Source: Aeromicrobium erythreum (GTDB taxonomy: Bacteria; Actinomycetota; Actinomycetes; Propionibacteriales; Nocardioidaceae). From it: 64,000 nucleotides of DNA. The notes beneath the pieces are model-generated. The model saw only the letters and a program-made list of their open reading frames with translations. It did not search any database and had not been told where the DNA came from. The position numbers were made by a program, and so were the translations under genes. Below are positions 17,114 through 24,970 of this stretch, one piece after another. Numbering within the stretch: position 1 is the stretch's first letter; each line of letters begins with the position of its first letter. Where the stretch lies: NCBI RefSeq assembly GCF_001509405.1, contig NZ_CP011502.1, positions 248,001 through 312,000 of the forward strand, read 5' to 3'.

Positions 17114-18421
17114 TCATCGCGGCCGGTACTGGATGTGGTCGAGGCGGGTGTGGTGAATCTCGACGAACTGGATGGTCCGGTCTCGGCGGGTCCAGGCGCG
17201 GGTGAATGCGGTCTCGGCGGGCAGGGTGCGGGTGGGCAGGTGCCAGTGGGCGTTGCCGTCCTCGTCTTGGCTGACGGTGAGTGCTCCTCGGGTCTTGAGT
17301 CCGTGGTGGGGTGGGCAGCGGTGGTGCAGGTTCGCGGCTTCGGTGGGTCCACGCTGCTGGCCGGGTGGCGGGTCGAGGTCGTAGGGGATCTGGTGGTCGA
17401 CGTCGCAGGCGAGGGCGGGTCGGGTGCAACCCGGGACGTCGCACGTGCCGTCGATCAGGTTGAGTGCCCTGCGGAGGGGTTGGGTGGGGAAGCGGCCGAG
17501 CTCGGTGACGTCGAGGATGCCGCCGTTCTCGTCGGTCAACAACCGCGAGAACAGGGTTCCCTCTTGACTGGCGAGCTCGGCGATCAGGGCGGGGTCGAGG
17601 ACGTGCTGCCCGTCGGCGGAGACGCCCGGCTCGCTCGAGACCCCCAGCAGGGTGGCCAGGGAGACAGTGACGCCGACGTGGAACCGGCCACGGCCCGAGG
17701 TGCTCACCGGCGCGTGGTCAGCGGTGTCGGTCTCGCCCTTGTGCAGCAGGGTGTCGACGAGGGCGTCGGCGCGGGCCTGCGCCAACGTCCGGTCGCCGTC
17801 AGTGGTGGCATGGCGGGAGGCTTTCGCGGCCAGGCTCAGGTCACGCTCGATCAGGAGGGCGTCAGCCGTGGGGATGAGGGCCTGCAGCAGGCTCATCCCG
17901 TCATCCAGGGCGGTGATGGTCACGGTGCGGTCCTGCTGGGCGGCCTTGCGGCGCTCGATCGCGTGGTCCGGCTCGACCCGGACGAGGAACCGGCGCAGCC
18001 ACCCCTTCAGCTGGCCGAGGGTGTGGGTGGTGGCGTAGGCGAGGACGGTCTCGTCCAGCCGGGTGATGTTCTCGGGTTGGTGGAGCTTCCAGGCGGTCGA
18101 GGCGATCTCGCGGGCCTTGGCCCGGTCGACCTCACCCCGCACATGAGCAGCCCACACGACGGGCAGGTCCATCACGAGGGTGCGGGTGGCCGAGACCAGG
18201 TTGGCCACGAACCCCTGCGCCACGTGGAGCTCGACCGCGACCTCCAGGATCGCGACCTGCCGGGCGTCCTCGACCTGACGAGCGCTCAACCCTTGGGCGA
18301 GGGCGTCGGTGCGGCGGGTCTCCACGAACCGCAGCACCGCCCGAGCCTGCTCCGCCTCACCAGCCCACACCCGCGCCGACGCGGCTGCCGCGTCGGCCAG
18401 GAGGGTGTCGGTGGGGTTCAT
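17114..18421 (-). CDS. DUF222 / HNH endonuclease domain protein (REP13E12-like)
   Basis: 435 aa. The N-terminal two thirds is the actinobacterial DUF222 helical domain (conspicuous VDRAKAREIASTAW and the central acidic helices). The C-terminus is an HNH nuclease with CDVPGCTRPALACDVDHQIPYD, ANLHHRCPPHHGLKTRG: the zinc-like Cys pair, the D-H of the first strand, the N-L-H core and the final H-x-x-K are all present. Such genes are multicopy in actinobacteria and associated with mobile or repeat DNA, with no proven function. This one stands directly upstream of a block of long hairpin repeats. Confidence 0.9.
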   Translation of the reverse strand: MNPTDTLLADAAAASARVWAGEAEQARAVLRFVETRRTDALAQGLSARQVEDARQVAILEVAVELHVAQGFVANLVSATRTLVMDLPVVWAAHVRGEVDRAKAREIASTAWKLHQPENITRLDETVLAYATTHTLGQLKGWLRRFLVRVEPDHAIERRKAAQQDRTVTITALDDGMSLLQALIPTADALLIERDLSLAAKASRHATTDGDRTLAQARADALVDTLLHKGETDTADHAPVSTSGRGRFHVGVTVSLATLLGVSSEPGVSADGQHVLDPALIAELASQEGTLFSRLLTDENGGILDVTELGRFPTQPLRRALNLIDGTCDVPGCTRPALACDVDHQIPYDLDPPPGQQRGPTEAANLHHRCPPHHGLKTRGALTVSQDEDGNAHWHLPTRTLPAETAFTRAWTRRDRTIQFVEIHHTRLDHIQYRPR

Positions 18422-18479
18422 GTCTCCAACCTAGAGACCCCCTCCGACACCCCCCTTCAGCCCGGAGGACCACTGTGGA

Positions 18480-19350
18480 TACGGGGATTTCGTCTGGTTC
18501 GCGCGGGGCCGTTGCCGGGTGGTCTCGCTCCGTCGCGGCTACGCCCTCATTGCGACGGCTCCATCGCAGCGACGTGCTCGCTGGCGCTCGCCGTCGCCGC
18601 TACTCGACCAGCGGAACATGTCGCTGGTCGAGTGCCTCCACGAGCGCCAGCGAGGGGAGGTTTATCGAGACCACTCCAAGCCGTCGCCGGGGGGTTGGTC
18701 TGCGCTGGGCCGTTGCCGGGTGGTCTCGATACGCCGTCACGCGCTCGCTGGCGCTCGCCGTGACGGCTACTCGACCAGCGAGACAATCGCTGGTCGAGTA
18801 GCGCGGAGCCGCGAGGCACGAGCGTGCTCCGGGCGTATCGAGACCATTCCACGCAGGCGCTGGGGGTTGGCCCGCGCTGGGCCGTTGCCGGGTGGTCTCG
18901 ATACGTCCGAGCCTCGCAAGCTCGCTCGGACTACTCGACCAGCGGAACCCTCCGGTGGTCGAGTAGGCCGACCGGCGACGAAGGAGCACGGTCGGACGTA
19001 TCGAGACCACTCCACGCAGACGCTGGGGGCCGGCCCGCGCTGGGCCGTTGCCGGGTGGTCTCGATACGCAGGGACCTCGCAAGCTCGTCCCTGCTACTCG
19101 ACCAGCGAGACAATCGCTGGTCGAGTAGCGCGGAGCCGCGAGGGACGAGCGTGCTCCGGGCGTATGGAGACCATTCCACGCTGCCGTTGGGGGTCGGCCC
19201 ACGCTGAGCCGTTGCCGGGTGGTCTCGATACGGCGCCTCGGCGTTCGTTCCTCACGCGCGGCGCCTACTCGACCAGCGGGACCGCCTCGGCCAGCGGGAC
19301 TCGCTTCGACCAGCGGGACCCGCCTCGACGAGCGGGACTCGCTTCGACCA
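18480..19350. repeat. Tandem array of long hairpin repeats (GGTCTCGATACG ... CGTATCGAGACC)
   Basis: At least five units share GGGCCGTTGCCGGGTGGTCTCG, starting near 18505, 18708, 18880, 19043 and 19208, at intervals of about 164-200 bp. Each unit is palindromic at two levels: an outer GGTCTCGATACG pairs with CGTATCGAGACC, and an inner CTACTCGACCAGCG pairs with CGCTGGTCGAGTAG; the bases in between form variable inner stems. The 3' end decays into about five short direct repeats of CGACCAGCGGGAC (19263-19350). No protein-coding gene is credible here, although the symmetry keeps several frames open. Confidence 0.85.
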
Positions 19351-19425
19351 GCGGGACCTCGCGTGGGGGCCGCGCACGGTGGGGTGGCCTAGGGTGAGGC
19401 GCACTGTCGATCGAGGGGGAAGACC

Positions 19426-20796
19426 GTGGAAGTCGTCCACACCGCCATCGCCATCGTGCTCGTGGTCGGGCTGATCATCTGGGCGAAGGTCGACCCGGTG
19501 ATCTCGCTCGTGATCGCCTGCCTCTACCTGGGGCTCGCCGCGGGCGTGGGGTTCGAGGGCACGGTCACCGCCATCACCGGCGGGTTCGGCGAGATCATGA
19601 CGAAGGTCGGGCTCCTCATCGGGTTCGGCGTGCTCATCGGCGCCCTCCTGCACTCGTTGGGCACGTTCCGCAAGCTCGTGCGGGCGCTGCTGTCGGTGGT
19701 GGGGGCGAAGCGGCTGCCCTACGCGCTCACCGGCGCCATGTCGACGGTGTTCCCGTCCATCTACGTCGACGTGCAGGTGGTGCTCGCCGCGCCGATCGCC
19801 CGGTCGTCGGCGCGCCACGTCGGGCCCCGCGGGCTCGCGCACCTGGCCGGCGCGATCGGCACGGGCATCTTCGCGGGCTACGTGTTCGTCGTGCCCGGCC
19901 TGGCCGCCGTCACGATCGCGGGGATCCTCGAGATCCCGCTCGGCACGTACATGATCGCGGGCATCGTCCTCGGGCCCGTCACCGCGCTGCTCACGACCTT
20001 CCTGTTCGGCCGCCTGCTCCGCCTCGGCTGGTGGAAGCCCGAGACCGACGAGGCGCAGGACGAGCCGCTCGACGGCGACGGCGTGGAGCAGAACACCGCC
20101 GGCACCGGTCCTGGCGAGGGCGCGAGCCGCAGCGACGTCGACGTGCCGCTGCCGGTGGCCCTCCTGCCGATCCTCGTGCCCCTGCTGATGATCGCCGGGG
20201 GCGCGTTCGCCGACCTCGCCGACGTCACGAACGGGTTCGTCGCGTTCCTCGGCAACCCGAACGTCGCCCTGTTCGTGGGCCTGGTCGGCGCCTACTTGCT
20301 CGCGCGCGCGGCCACCGGCGTCGAGCGCACCGACAAGGCGCTCAAGACCGGCTTCCACACGACGGGCGAGATCCTCCTCATCACCGGCATCGGCGGCTCG
20401 CTCGGCGCGGTCATCGAGGCGACGGGCCTCGACCAGACCCTCGCGTCGCTGTTCTCGGCCAGCGAGGGTGCTGCCGTGGTCACCAGCATCCTGCTGGCCT
20501 GGTTCATCGCCGCGGTGCTGCACCTCGCGATCGGCTCGGTGTCCGTGGCGGCGATCGCGGCGGCCGGCATCATCAGCCCGGTGCTCGGCTCCATCGACGT
20601 CGCACCGCTCGCGATCGGCCTGGCCGTCGCGTCGGGGTCGATGTTCGCGCTCACCGTGAACTCGAACTTCTTCTGGATGTTCAAGTCGCTGCTCGGCCTG
20701 ACCACGAAGGGCGCGCTGAAGACGATGACGCTGGTCACCAGCATGGCCTCGCTGGTGTCGTTGCCGATGGTGCTCGTCGTCGCGTTCCTGGCCTGA
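19426..20796 (+). CDS. GntP family permease (gluconate/hydroxy-acid:H+ symporter)
   Basis: 456 aa, about 12 membrane helices, the usual size for GntP. The family patterns GFGEIMTKVGLLIGFGVLIGALL, AMSTVFPSIYVDVQVVLAAPI, ITGIGGSLGAVIEATGL and the C-terminal NSNFFWMFKSL are seen. A hydrophilic loop at about residues 205-240 is acidic. GntP members import gluconate, glycerate or related sugar acids; the substrate here is not evident, and no kinase lies next to it. The start is GTG 19426 with GAGGGGGAAG upstream. Confidence 0.88.
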   Translation: MEVVHTAIAIVLVVGLIIWAKVDPVISLVIACLYLGLAAGVGFEGTVTAITGGFGEIMTKVGLLIGFGVLIGALLHSLGTFRKLVRALLSVVGAKRLPYALTGAMSTVFPSIYVDVQVVLAAPIARSSARHVGPRGLAHLAGAIGTGIFAGYVFVVPGLAAVTIAGILEIPLGTYMIAGIVLGPVTALLTTFLFGRLLRLGWWKPETDEAQDEPLDGDGVEQNTAGTGPGEGASRSDVDVPLPVALLPILVPLLMIAGGAFADLADVTNGFVAFLGNPNVALFVGLVGAYLLARAATGVERTDKALKTGFHTTGEILLITGIGGSLGAVIEATGLDQTLASLFSASEGAAVVTSILLAWFIAAVLHLAIGSVSVAAIAAAGIISPVLGSIDVAPLAIGLAVASGSMFALTVNSNFFWMFKSLLGLTTKGALKTMTLVTSMASLVSLPMVLVVAFLA

Positions 20797-20798
20797 CG

Positions 20799-21239
20799 TC
20801 AGGGCTCGACGCGGTAGCGACCCTCGAGCGCCATCTCGATGGTCTGGATCCGCGGCAGGTCGAGGCACCGGCTGACGACGCCGAGCACGACCCGGTCGGG
20901 CTGCACGTCGACCTCGACGTCGTACCCCGACGGCACCGCGGCGCGCACCGCGTCGGCCAGGCCCGACGGCGGCGCCGACGCGAGATCGAGGGTGGCGTCG
21001 ACGCGGTGCACGACCGCGTCGCTGCCCCGACCCGGGCAGCGCTGGGTGTCGGCGCGGCCCGCCAGGGTGTCGTCGGGGGCCAGCGTCACCCGGTCGCCGA
21101 CGGCGAGCAGCGCCGATCTGGCCGCCTCGTCCGCGCGGTCGCGCCACCGTGTGGCACCGTCGACGTCGACGGACTGCGCGCACCCCGCCGTCAGCAGGGC
21201 GAGCGCGGCCACGGTCGTGCCGAGGCGTCGGGGCGTCAC
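20799..21239 (-). CDS. Small lipoprotein of unknown function
   Basis: 146 aa from GTG 21239, which overlaps the stop of the acyl-CoA oxidase gene (GTGA). An N-terminal signal with lipobox L-T-A-G-C (LALLTAGCAQS) places it on the outer face of the membrane. The mature part has two Cys (QRCPGRG and SRCLDL) that could form a disulfide. No family is recognised. Co-translation with the dehydrogenase may be incidental. Confidence 0.75.
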   Translation of the reverse strand: MTPRRLGTTVAALALLTAGCAQSVDVDGATRWRDRADEAARSALLAVGDRVTLAPDDTLAGRADTQRCPGRGSDAVVHRVDATLDLASAPPSGLADAVRAAVPSGYDVEVDVQPDRVVLGVVSRCLDLPRIQTIEMALEGRYRVEP

Positions 21240-23137
21240 TGCTTGAGGAGCATCGCGGCGCCGAGGGTCTCCTCGGGCACGCCGAGTCCCTCGACGAGCG
21301 TGAGGAGGTGCGGGCGGAGCTCGGCGAGCTGCTCGTTGAGCAGCTGCGTGACGGCCTTGGCGCGCTGGTCGGAGATGCGGTTGTGGGCCATGAACCACGC
21401 GAGGTCGTCCTCGATGACGCTCAGCGCGTACACGGTGCACACCTGGCGCAGGAGGTCTGCGGCCTCCTCGTCCTCGCAGCGGGCGATGCCGGCGGTGAAC
21501 GCCTCGAGCACGACGCGGTCGACGTGCGCGCGGCCGCAGCGGATGAGGTGGTCCTGCGCGTCGTTGAAGATGCGGAACGCCTCCTCGCCCTTGGCCTTCG
21601 CGGCCCGCTGGAGCCGTCGGGCGGCGGTCTCGATGAGGTGCTGCTCGCGGTCCTCGAACAGGCTCAGCTGCGTGCCGCGGTCGAGCAGGTCGTGCGCGTC
21701 GCCGCCGGCGGGTGCCGCGTCGATGAGGCGCTGGATGAGCTGGCTGGCGGCCGTCCGCTCGCGCACCGTGTCGGCGACCGTCTCGGCGACGAACCGGACC
21801 ATGCCGAACGGGTCGAGCCCGCCGACCTCCTTGGCGTAGGAGGTGAGCAGCTCCTTGCTGAGCAGCTGCAGCATGACGTGGTTGTCGCCCTCGAAGGTCG
21901 TGAACACGTCGATGTCGCCGCGCAGGACCGTGAGCCGGTTCTCGGCGAGGTAGCCCGCGCCACCGCACATCTCGCGCGACTCGTTGATCGCGCGGGAGGC
22001 GTGCCAGGTCATGATCGCCTTCAGCCCGGCGGCGCGGCCCTCCAGCTCACGCTGCTGCTGCGCGTCGGGCTCGGTGGCACGCTGCAGACGGTCCATGCGC
22101 GAGACCTGCTGGTTCTGCGCGAACCGGTACGCGTAGGAGCGGGCGAGCAGCGGCAGCAGGCGACGCTGGTGCAGGCGGTAGTCGGCGAGCAGCACCTCCG
22201 GCTCGCCCTCCTGGCCGAACTGGCGACGCTGCAGCGCGTAGCGGCCGGCGATGCTGAGCGCGACCTCCGCCGCGGCGAGCGCCGACCCGCCGACGCTGAT
22301 CCGTCCGCGCACGAGCGTGCCGAGCATGCTGAAGAAGCGTCGGTTCACGTCGTCGATGGGCGAGGAGTAGGTGCCGTCCTCGGCGACGTCGCCGTACTTG
22401 TTGAGCAGGTTGACGCGGGGGATGCGCACCTGGTGGAACGCCAGGCGTCCGTTGTCGACACCGCCCAGGCCGCCCTTGTGGCGGTCGTCGCCGACCTCGA
22501 CGCCCTCGAGCACCTGGCCCTGGTCGTCGCGGATCGGCACGAGGAAGCAGTGCACGCCGTGGTTCTCGCCGCGGGTGACGAGCTGCGCGTACACCGCAGC
22601 CACCGTGGCGTGCGCGGCGGCGTTGCCGATGTAGTCCTTCGTCGCCGACGGCGTGGGGGAGTCGACGACGAACTCCTGCGTCTCGGCGTCGTAGGTGGCG
22701 GTCGTCTCGAGGTGCTGGACGTTGCTGCCGTGCCCGATCTCGGTCATCGCGTAGCAGCCGACGAGGTCGAGCTCGATGAGTCGCGGGATGAGGTCGCGGT
22801 GCCGCTCGGTGCCGAGGTTCTCGACCGCGCCGCCGAAGAGTCCCCACTGCACGCCGGCCTTGACCATGAGGGACAGGTCGAACTGGGCGAGCATCTCGAT
22901 GCCGGTGACCGCCATGCCGGGGTCGCCGCCGCCTCCGTGCTCGGTGCGGAAGCCGGCCGCGGGCACGCCGGTCGGCACGAGGCCGTGCAGCTGGCGCAGG
23001 GTGCGCTCGCGCGCGGCGTCGATGTCGAGGTCGAGGTCGTAGGCCAGCTCCATCGCCGCGAGCTCCGTGCGCGACTGCTCGCGCACGTGCCGCCACTTGC
23101 CGTCGAGGGCGATGCGGACTTCGTCGGACAGCGTCAT
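21236..23137 (-). CDS. Acyl-CoA dehydrogenase/oxidase, large (ACOX-like) form
   Basis: 633 aa, the size of acyl-CoA oxidases rather than ordinary 380-aa dehydrogenases. It contains the flavin-binding YAMTEIGHGSNVQHLETTATYD, the central strand domain (KDYIGNAAAHATVAAVYAQL), the C-terminal helical domain with REMCGGAGYLAENRLTVLRGDIDVFTTFEGDN (the E of FEGDN matching the catalytic-base region of oxidases) and a long acyl-CoA-oxidase-type extension. It performs the first desaturation step of beta-oxidation; whether it uses O2 or an electron carrier is not decidable from sequence. Confidence 0.92.
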   Translation of the reverse strand: MTLSDEVRIALDGKWRHVREQSRTELAAMELAYDLDLDIDAARERTLRQLHGLVPTGVPAAGFRTEHGGGGDPGMAVTGIEMLAQFDLSLMVKAGVQWGLFGGAVENLGTERHRDLIPRLIELDLVGCYAMTEIGHGSNVQHLETTATYDAETQEFVVDSPTPSATKDYIGNAAAHATVAAVYAQLVTRGENHGVHCFLVPIRDDQGQVLEGVEVGDDRHKGGLGGVDNGRLAFHQVRIPRVNLLNKYGDVAEDGTYSSPIDDVNRRFFSMLGTLVRGRISVGGSALAAAEVALSIAGRYALQRRQFGQEGEPEVLLADYRLHQRRLLPLLARSYAYRFAQNQQVSRMDRLQRATEPDAQQQRELEGRAAGLKAIMTWHASRAINESREMCGGAGYLAENRLTVLRGDIDVFTTFEGDNHVMLQLLSKELLTSYAKEVGGLDPFGMVRFVAETVADTVRERTAASQLIQRLIDAAPAGGDAHDLLDRGTQLSLFEDREQHLIETAARRLQRAAKAKGEEAFRIFNDAQDHLIRCGRAHVDRVVLEAFTAGIARCEDEEAADLLRQVCTVYALSVIEDDLAWFMAHNRISDQRAKAVTQLLNEQLAELRPHLLTLVEGLGVPEETLGAAMLLKQ

Positions 23138-23195
23138 GGGCCGAACGCTACTCGCGCTCGGGGGTCCCCGCAGTGCTGCGAGCGAGGCGCCGCGG

Positions 23196-23864
23196 TCAGG
23201 CCGGGGCGACGAAGATCGCGGCTGCGGCGACGTGCCCCAGGTCGCGCTGGGTGCCGTCGAGCTCGACGGCCAGGGTGCCCGCGAAGTCGTGGCGCTCGAC
23301 GAGCCGCAGCGTGACGCCGAGCGTCATGCCGAGGTCGACGAGGTGGCGCAGGAGGGCGGGGTCCTCGTCGGAGACCCGCACGACCCGCAGCCGCGCGGGC
23401 GCCTCGACGTCGACGAGCGGGCGGGCGTCGAGGGCGGGCAGGCGGCCGTCGGCGGTCGGGATGGGGTCGCCGTGCGGGTCGAACTCGGGGTGCCCGAGCC
23501 GGGCCGACAGACGCTCGACGAAGTCGTCGCTCACGGCGTGCTCGAGCACCTCGGCCTCGTCGTGCACCTCGTCCCAGGCGTAGCCCAGGTAGTCGACGAG
23601 GAAGGTCTCGACGAGGCGGTGGCGTCGGACCATCGCGAGCGCAGCGGCGCGGCCGGCGTCGGTGAGGCTGGCGGTGCCGTAGCGCTCGTGGTCGACGAGC
23701 CCGGCGGCGGCGAGCTTCTTGAGCGCCTCGGACACGGTGGACGGGGAGACGCCGAAGCGCTCGGCGAGCGCCCGCGACGTGACGGGCGAGTCGTCCCACT
23801 CCTGGGTGGTCCAGATGACCTTCAGGTAGTCCTGCATCGAGGACGACAGGGCGGAGGCGGGCAC
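23196..23864 (-). CDS. DtxR/MntR family metal-dependent regulator
   Basis: 222 aa. An N-terminal winged helix (MQDYLKVIWTTQEW...VTSRALAERFGVSPSTVSEALKKLAAAGLVDHERYG) is followed by the dimerisation/metal domain (RRHRLVETFLVDYLGYAWDEVHDEAEVLEHAVSDDFVERL, with the H-x-x-x-E/D metal ligands HDEAEVLEH) and a C-terminal FeoA-like SH3 fold. These proteins sense Mn(II) or Fe(II) and bind 18-20-bp palindromes. A palindrome lies 57 bp upstream of its start, over the promoter of the divergent 50-aa gene. Subfamily (Fe or Mn) is not certain. Confidence 0.92.
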   Translation of the reverse strand: MPASALSSSMQDYLKVIWTTQEWDDSPVTSRALAERFGVSPSTVSEALKKLAAAGLVDHERYGTASLTDAGRAAALAMVRRHRLVETFLVDYLGYAWDEVHDEAEVLEHAVSDDFVERLSARLGHPEFDPHGDPIPTADGRLPALDARPLVDVEAPARLRVVRVSDEDPALLRHLVDLGMTLGVTLRLVERHDFAGTLAVELDGTQRDLGHVAAAAIFVAPA

Positions 23865-23920
23865 CGGTCCAGGGTAGGGGAGGGCGGACGCGCGTCGCCG
23901 GACTCACGACATCTGCCGCG

Positions 23921-23938
23921 AGTTCGGTTCGCCGAACT
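23921..23938. promoter_or_regulatory. Palindromic operator next to the DtxR/MntR-like gene
   Basis: AGTTCGG-TTCG-CCGAACT, perfect 7-bp arms around a 4-bp centre, total 18 bp: the size and symmetry of a DtxR/MntR-class site. It ends at the -35 position (TTGTGT, 23938-23943) of the promoter for the divergent 50-aa gene and lies upstream of the regulator itself, so it could control both. Confidence 0.7.
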
Positions 23939-23959
23939 TGTGTGTTCCGTCCTGACTGG

Positions 23960-23965
23960 TAGCGT
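23960..23965 (+). promoter_or_regulatory. -10 element TAGCGT, leaderless promoter
   Basis: TAGCGT, with TTGTGT 16 bp upstream as -35, ends seven bases before the ATG at 23973. The transcript should start at or next to the start codon. The palindrome at 23921-23938 abuts the -35. Confidence 0.6.
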
Positions 23966-23972
23966 GTCCTGC

Positions 23973-24125
23973 ATGGCGAACATCGCGCACCCCGGGTCCT
24001 CGCGGCCGGCCGCTCCTCGGCTCGACGCCGTGCAGCTGCGGCTCCTGCGCTCCGGCCTGGTGCGCACCGTCCTGTTCGTCGGCGGCTTCGTCGCCGTCGT
24101 CGCGGTGGGCGGCCAGGTCGGCTGA
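23973..24125 (+). CDS. 50-aa membrane peptide under a DtxR/MntR-type operator
   Basis: 50 aa: about 30 hydrophilic residues with several Arg, then a single C-terminal membrane helix (VRTVLFVGGFVAVVAVGG). No ribosome binding site precedes it, and a -10 box sits at leaderless distance. The position of the operator suggests repression by metal-loaded DtxR/MntR, which is the control seen for small manganese-homeostasis peptides such as MntS of E. coli. There is no sequence similarity to MntS that I can claim. Its coding status is supported by the promoter/operator layout and the helix rather than by a known family. Confidence 0.6.
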   Translation: MANIAHPGSSRPAAPRLDAVQLRLLRSGLVRTVLFVGGFVAVVAVGGQVG

Positions 24126-24179
24126 TCGGCCCCTGCCGGTGCGCATAGGGTCGTGGTGCACCCCGACCCGGAGGACCCC

Positions 24180-24674
24180 ATGACCGGATGGACCACGCCC
24201 GACCTCTGCGACGACCACTTTCCCGACCGCGTGTCGGTCGTGCAGCCCGGGCTGCTGCGCGGCTTCGGTGGACGGGAGGCCTTCGCCGGCCCCGTCGAGA
24301 CCGTCTCCTGCTTCGAGGACAACTCGCGCGTCAAGGAGCTGGTCGTGCAGCCCGGTGAGGGGCGGGTCCTCGTCGTCGACGGTGGCGGCTCGCTGCGCCG
24401 GGCCCTGCTCGGCGACCTCATCGCCGCCCGCTACGTCGAGAACGGCTGGGCCGGCCTCGTCATCCACGGCGCCGTGCGCGACGCGGAGGTCCTGCGCGAC
24501 CTTGACCTCGGTGTCCAGGCCCTCGCCCCCACGCCCGTGCGCACCGAACGGCGCGGCCTCGGCGACGTCGGCGTCGAGGTGACCTTCGGGGGCGTCACGG
24601 TGCGGCCCGGCCAGTGGGTCTACGCCGACGCCACCGGCGTGCTCGTGGCCGAGGGCCGCCTCGACGCGGTGTGA
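24180..24674 (+). CDS. rraA: RraA family protein (RNase E regulator-like / HMG aldolase)
   Basis: 164 aa, full length. It shows the RraA fold: [21 protein letters not shown], then [37 protein letters not shown], with the G-D-x-x-A and R-D pair that in aldolase members bind the metal and substrate. Proteins named RraA in bacteria without RNase E inhibition often act as 4-hydroxy-4-methyl-2-oxoglutarate aldolase/oxaloacetate decarboxylase. Because the R-D pair is kept, both roles are open. GGAGGACCCC precedes the ATG. Confidence 0.85.
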   Translation: MTGWTTPDLCDDHFPDRVSVVQPGLLRGFGGREAFAGPVETVSCFEDNSRVKELVVQPGEGRVLVVDGGGSLRRALLGDLIAARYVENGWAGLVIHGAVRDAEVLRDLDLGVQALAPTPVRTERRGLGDVGVEVTFGGVTVRPGQWVYADATGVLVAEGRLDAV

Positions 24675-24764
24675 GCGCGGTGCTGGTCGCCCGAGGGGGG
24701 ACCTTCGCCTGAGATCCCGGTCTCAGCCCTCGCTCCGCGACGGGAGCGGGTGGTACCGTCCGCC

Positions 24765-24878
24765 TGTCAGTCGACACCATCACTCCACGTGCCTGCCTGC
24801 GGGGAAGCCGGTCGAAGTCCGGCGCTGACCCGCAACCGTAGCCCCTGCCGCCCGGCGTCGGGGGGAGCCGGAACACCG
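24765..24878 (+). ncRNA. Cobalamin riboswitch
   Basis: The conserved core is readable in order: GGGGAAGCCGGTCGAAGTCC, then GGCGCTGACCCGCAACCGTAG (the B12 box region), then GGGGGGAGCCGGAACACC closing the aptamer. A GC-rich expression platform follows (about 24880-24960), containing CTGC-TCTTTT-GCAG and the GGTGAGGAC ribosome binding site. Adenosyl- or other cobalamin binding would shut off the downstream operon. The exact ends are approximate. Confidence 0.9.
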
Positions 24879-24970
24879 CACCGGGCACCCGACCGAATCA
24901 CGCTGTCGTGGTCGCAGCGGGTCTCCCCCCGAGGGGCGCCCCTGCTCTTTTGCAGCGGGTGAGGACCCCC

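Noticed and set aside
18480..19350. CRISPR array in the repeat block
   Set aside because: Units are 164-200 bp palindromes with variable stems, not 25-40-bp repeats separated by unique spacers; no cas genes are near.
18519..19397. Protein-coding frames through the hairpin repeats
   Set aside because: Several frames are open on both strands only because the repeats are palindromic; translations repeat the same motif and lack start signals.
24709..24726. CTGAGA-TCCCGG-TCTCAG hairpin after rraA as a terminator
   Set aside because: Only a 6-bp stem; could fold, but too weak to list as a feature.
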